A program made the position numbers and the translations under genes. From the NCBI GenBank assembly GCA_016649475.1, contig JAENXP010000118.1, positions 1 through 6,928 of the forward strand: 6,928 bases of DNA, in the 5' to 3' direction. This DNA is from Burkholderiales bacterium. GTDB lineage: Bacteria > Pseudomonadota > Gammaproteobacteria > Burkholderiales > SG8-39. The notes under the pieces were generated by a model. It worked only from the letters and a program-made list of their open reading frames with translations. It searched no databases and had not been told where the DNA came from. Positions 6,928 to 6,928 of this stretch are shown piece by piece. Positions within the stretch are counted from its first letter, which is position 1; each line of letters opens with the position of its first letter.

Positions 6928-6928
6928 C

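Overview
The window looks like ordinary chromosomal DNA from a GC-rich proteobacterium, most likely Beta- or Gammaproteobacteria. The grounds are the codon and GC bias, protein sequences resembling those groups, and a hemL gene. HemL means heme precursors are made by the C5 (glutamate) route, which argues against a typical alphaproteobacterium. No mobile element, CRISPR array, tRNA or rRNA was found, and I see no clear new biological system.

Left block (1-2701, + strand): a tightly packed run thiD (5' end cut off by the window edge), thiE, hemL. The thiD-thiE gap is 3 nt and thiE and hemL overlap by 4 nt (ATGA), so this is almost certainly one transcription unit. ThiD and ThiE supply and join the pyrimidine half of thiamine phosphate. 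HemL makes 5-aminolevulinate for tetrapyrroles.

Middle block (2777-4725, - strand): mgtE (magnesium channel/transporter with N and CBS regulatory domains) followed 68 nt later by mscL (large mechanosensitive channel). Both are inner-membrane ion pathways read in the same direction. mscL has its own good ribosome binding site and a possible -10 box in the gap. hemL and mscL converge on a 75-nt gap with a modest hairpin.

Right block (4787-6928): a UMF1/Atg22-type major facilitator transporter on the + strand, divergent from mgtE across a 61-nt gap. It converges on the C-terminal part of a GH15 glucoamylase/trehalase-like glycoside hydrolase, which enters from beyond the right edge on the - strand. 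Their 53-nt gap holds an 11-bp hairpin without a T tract.

The most interesting structure is in and beside the mgtE/transporter gap. A 22-bp dyad (CGGGTT-N10-AACCCG) looks like an operator, a perfect 8-bp hairpin holds the candidate GTG start of mgtE in its loop, and a -10-like box lies so close to the transporter ATG that its mRNA could be leaderless. All three are inferences from short sequence patterns.
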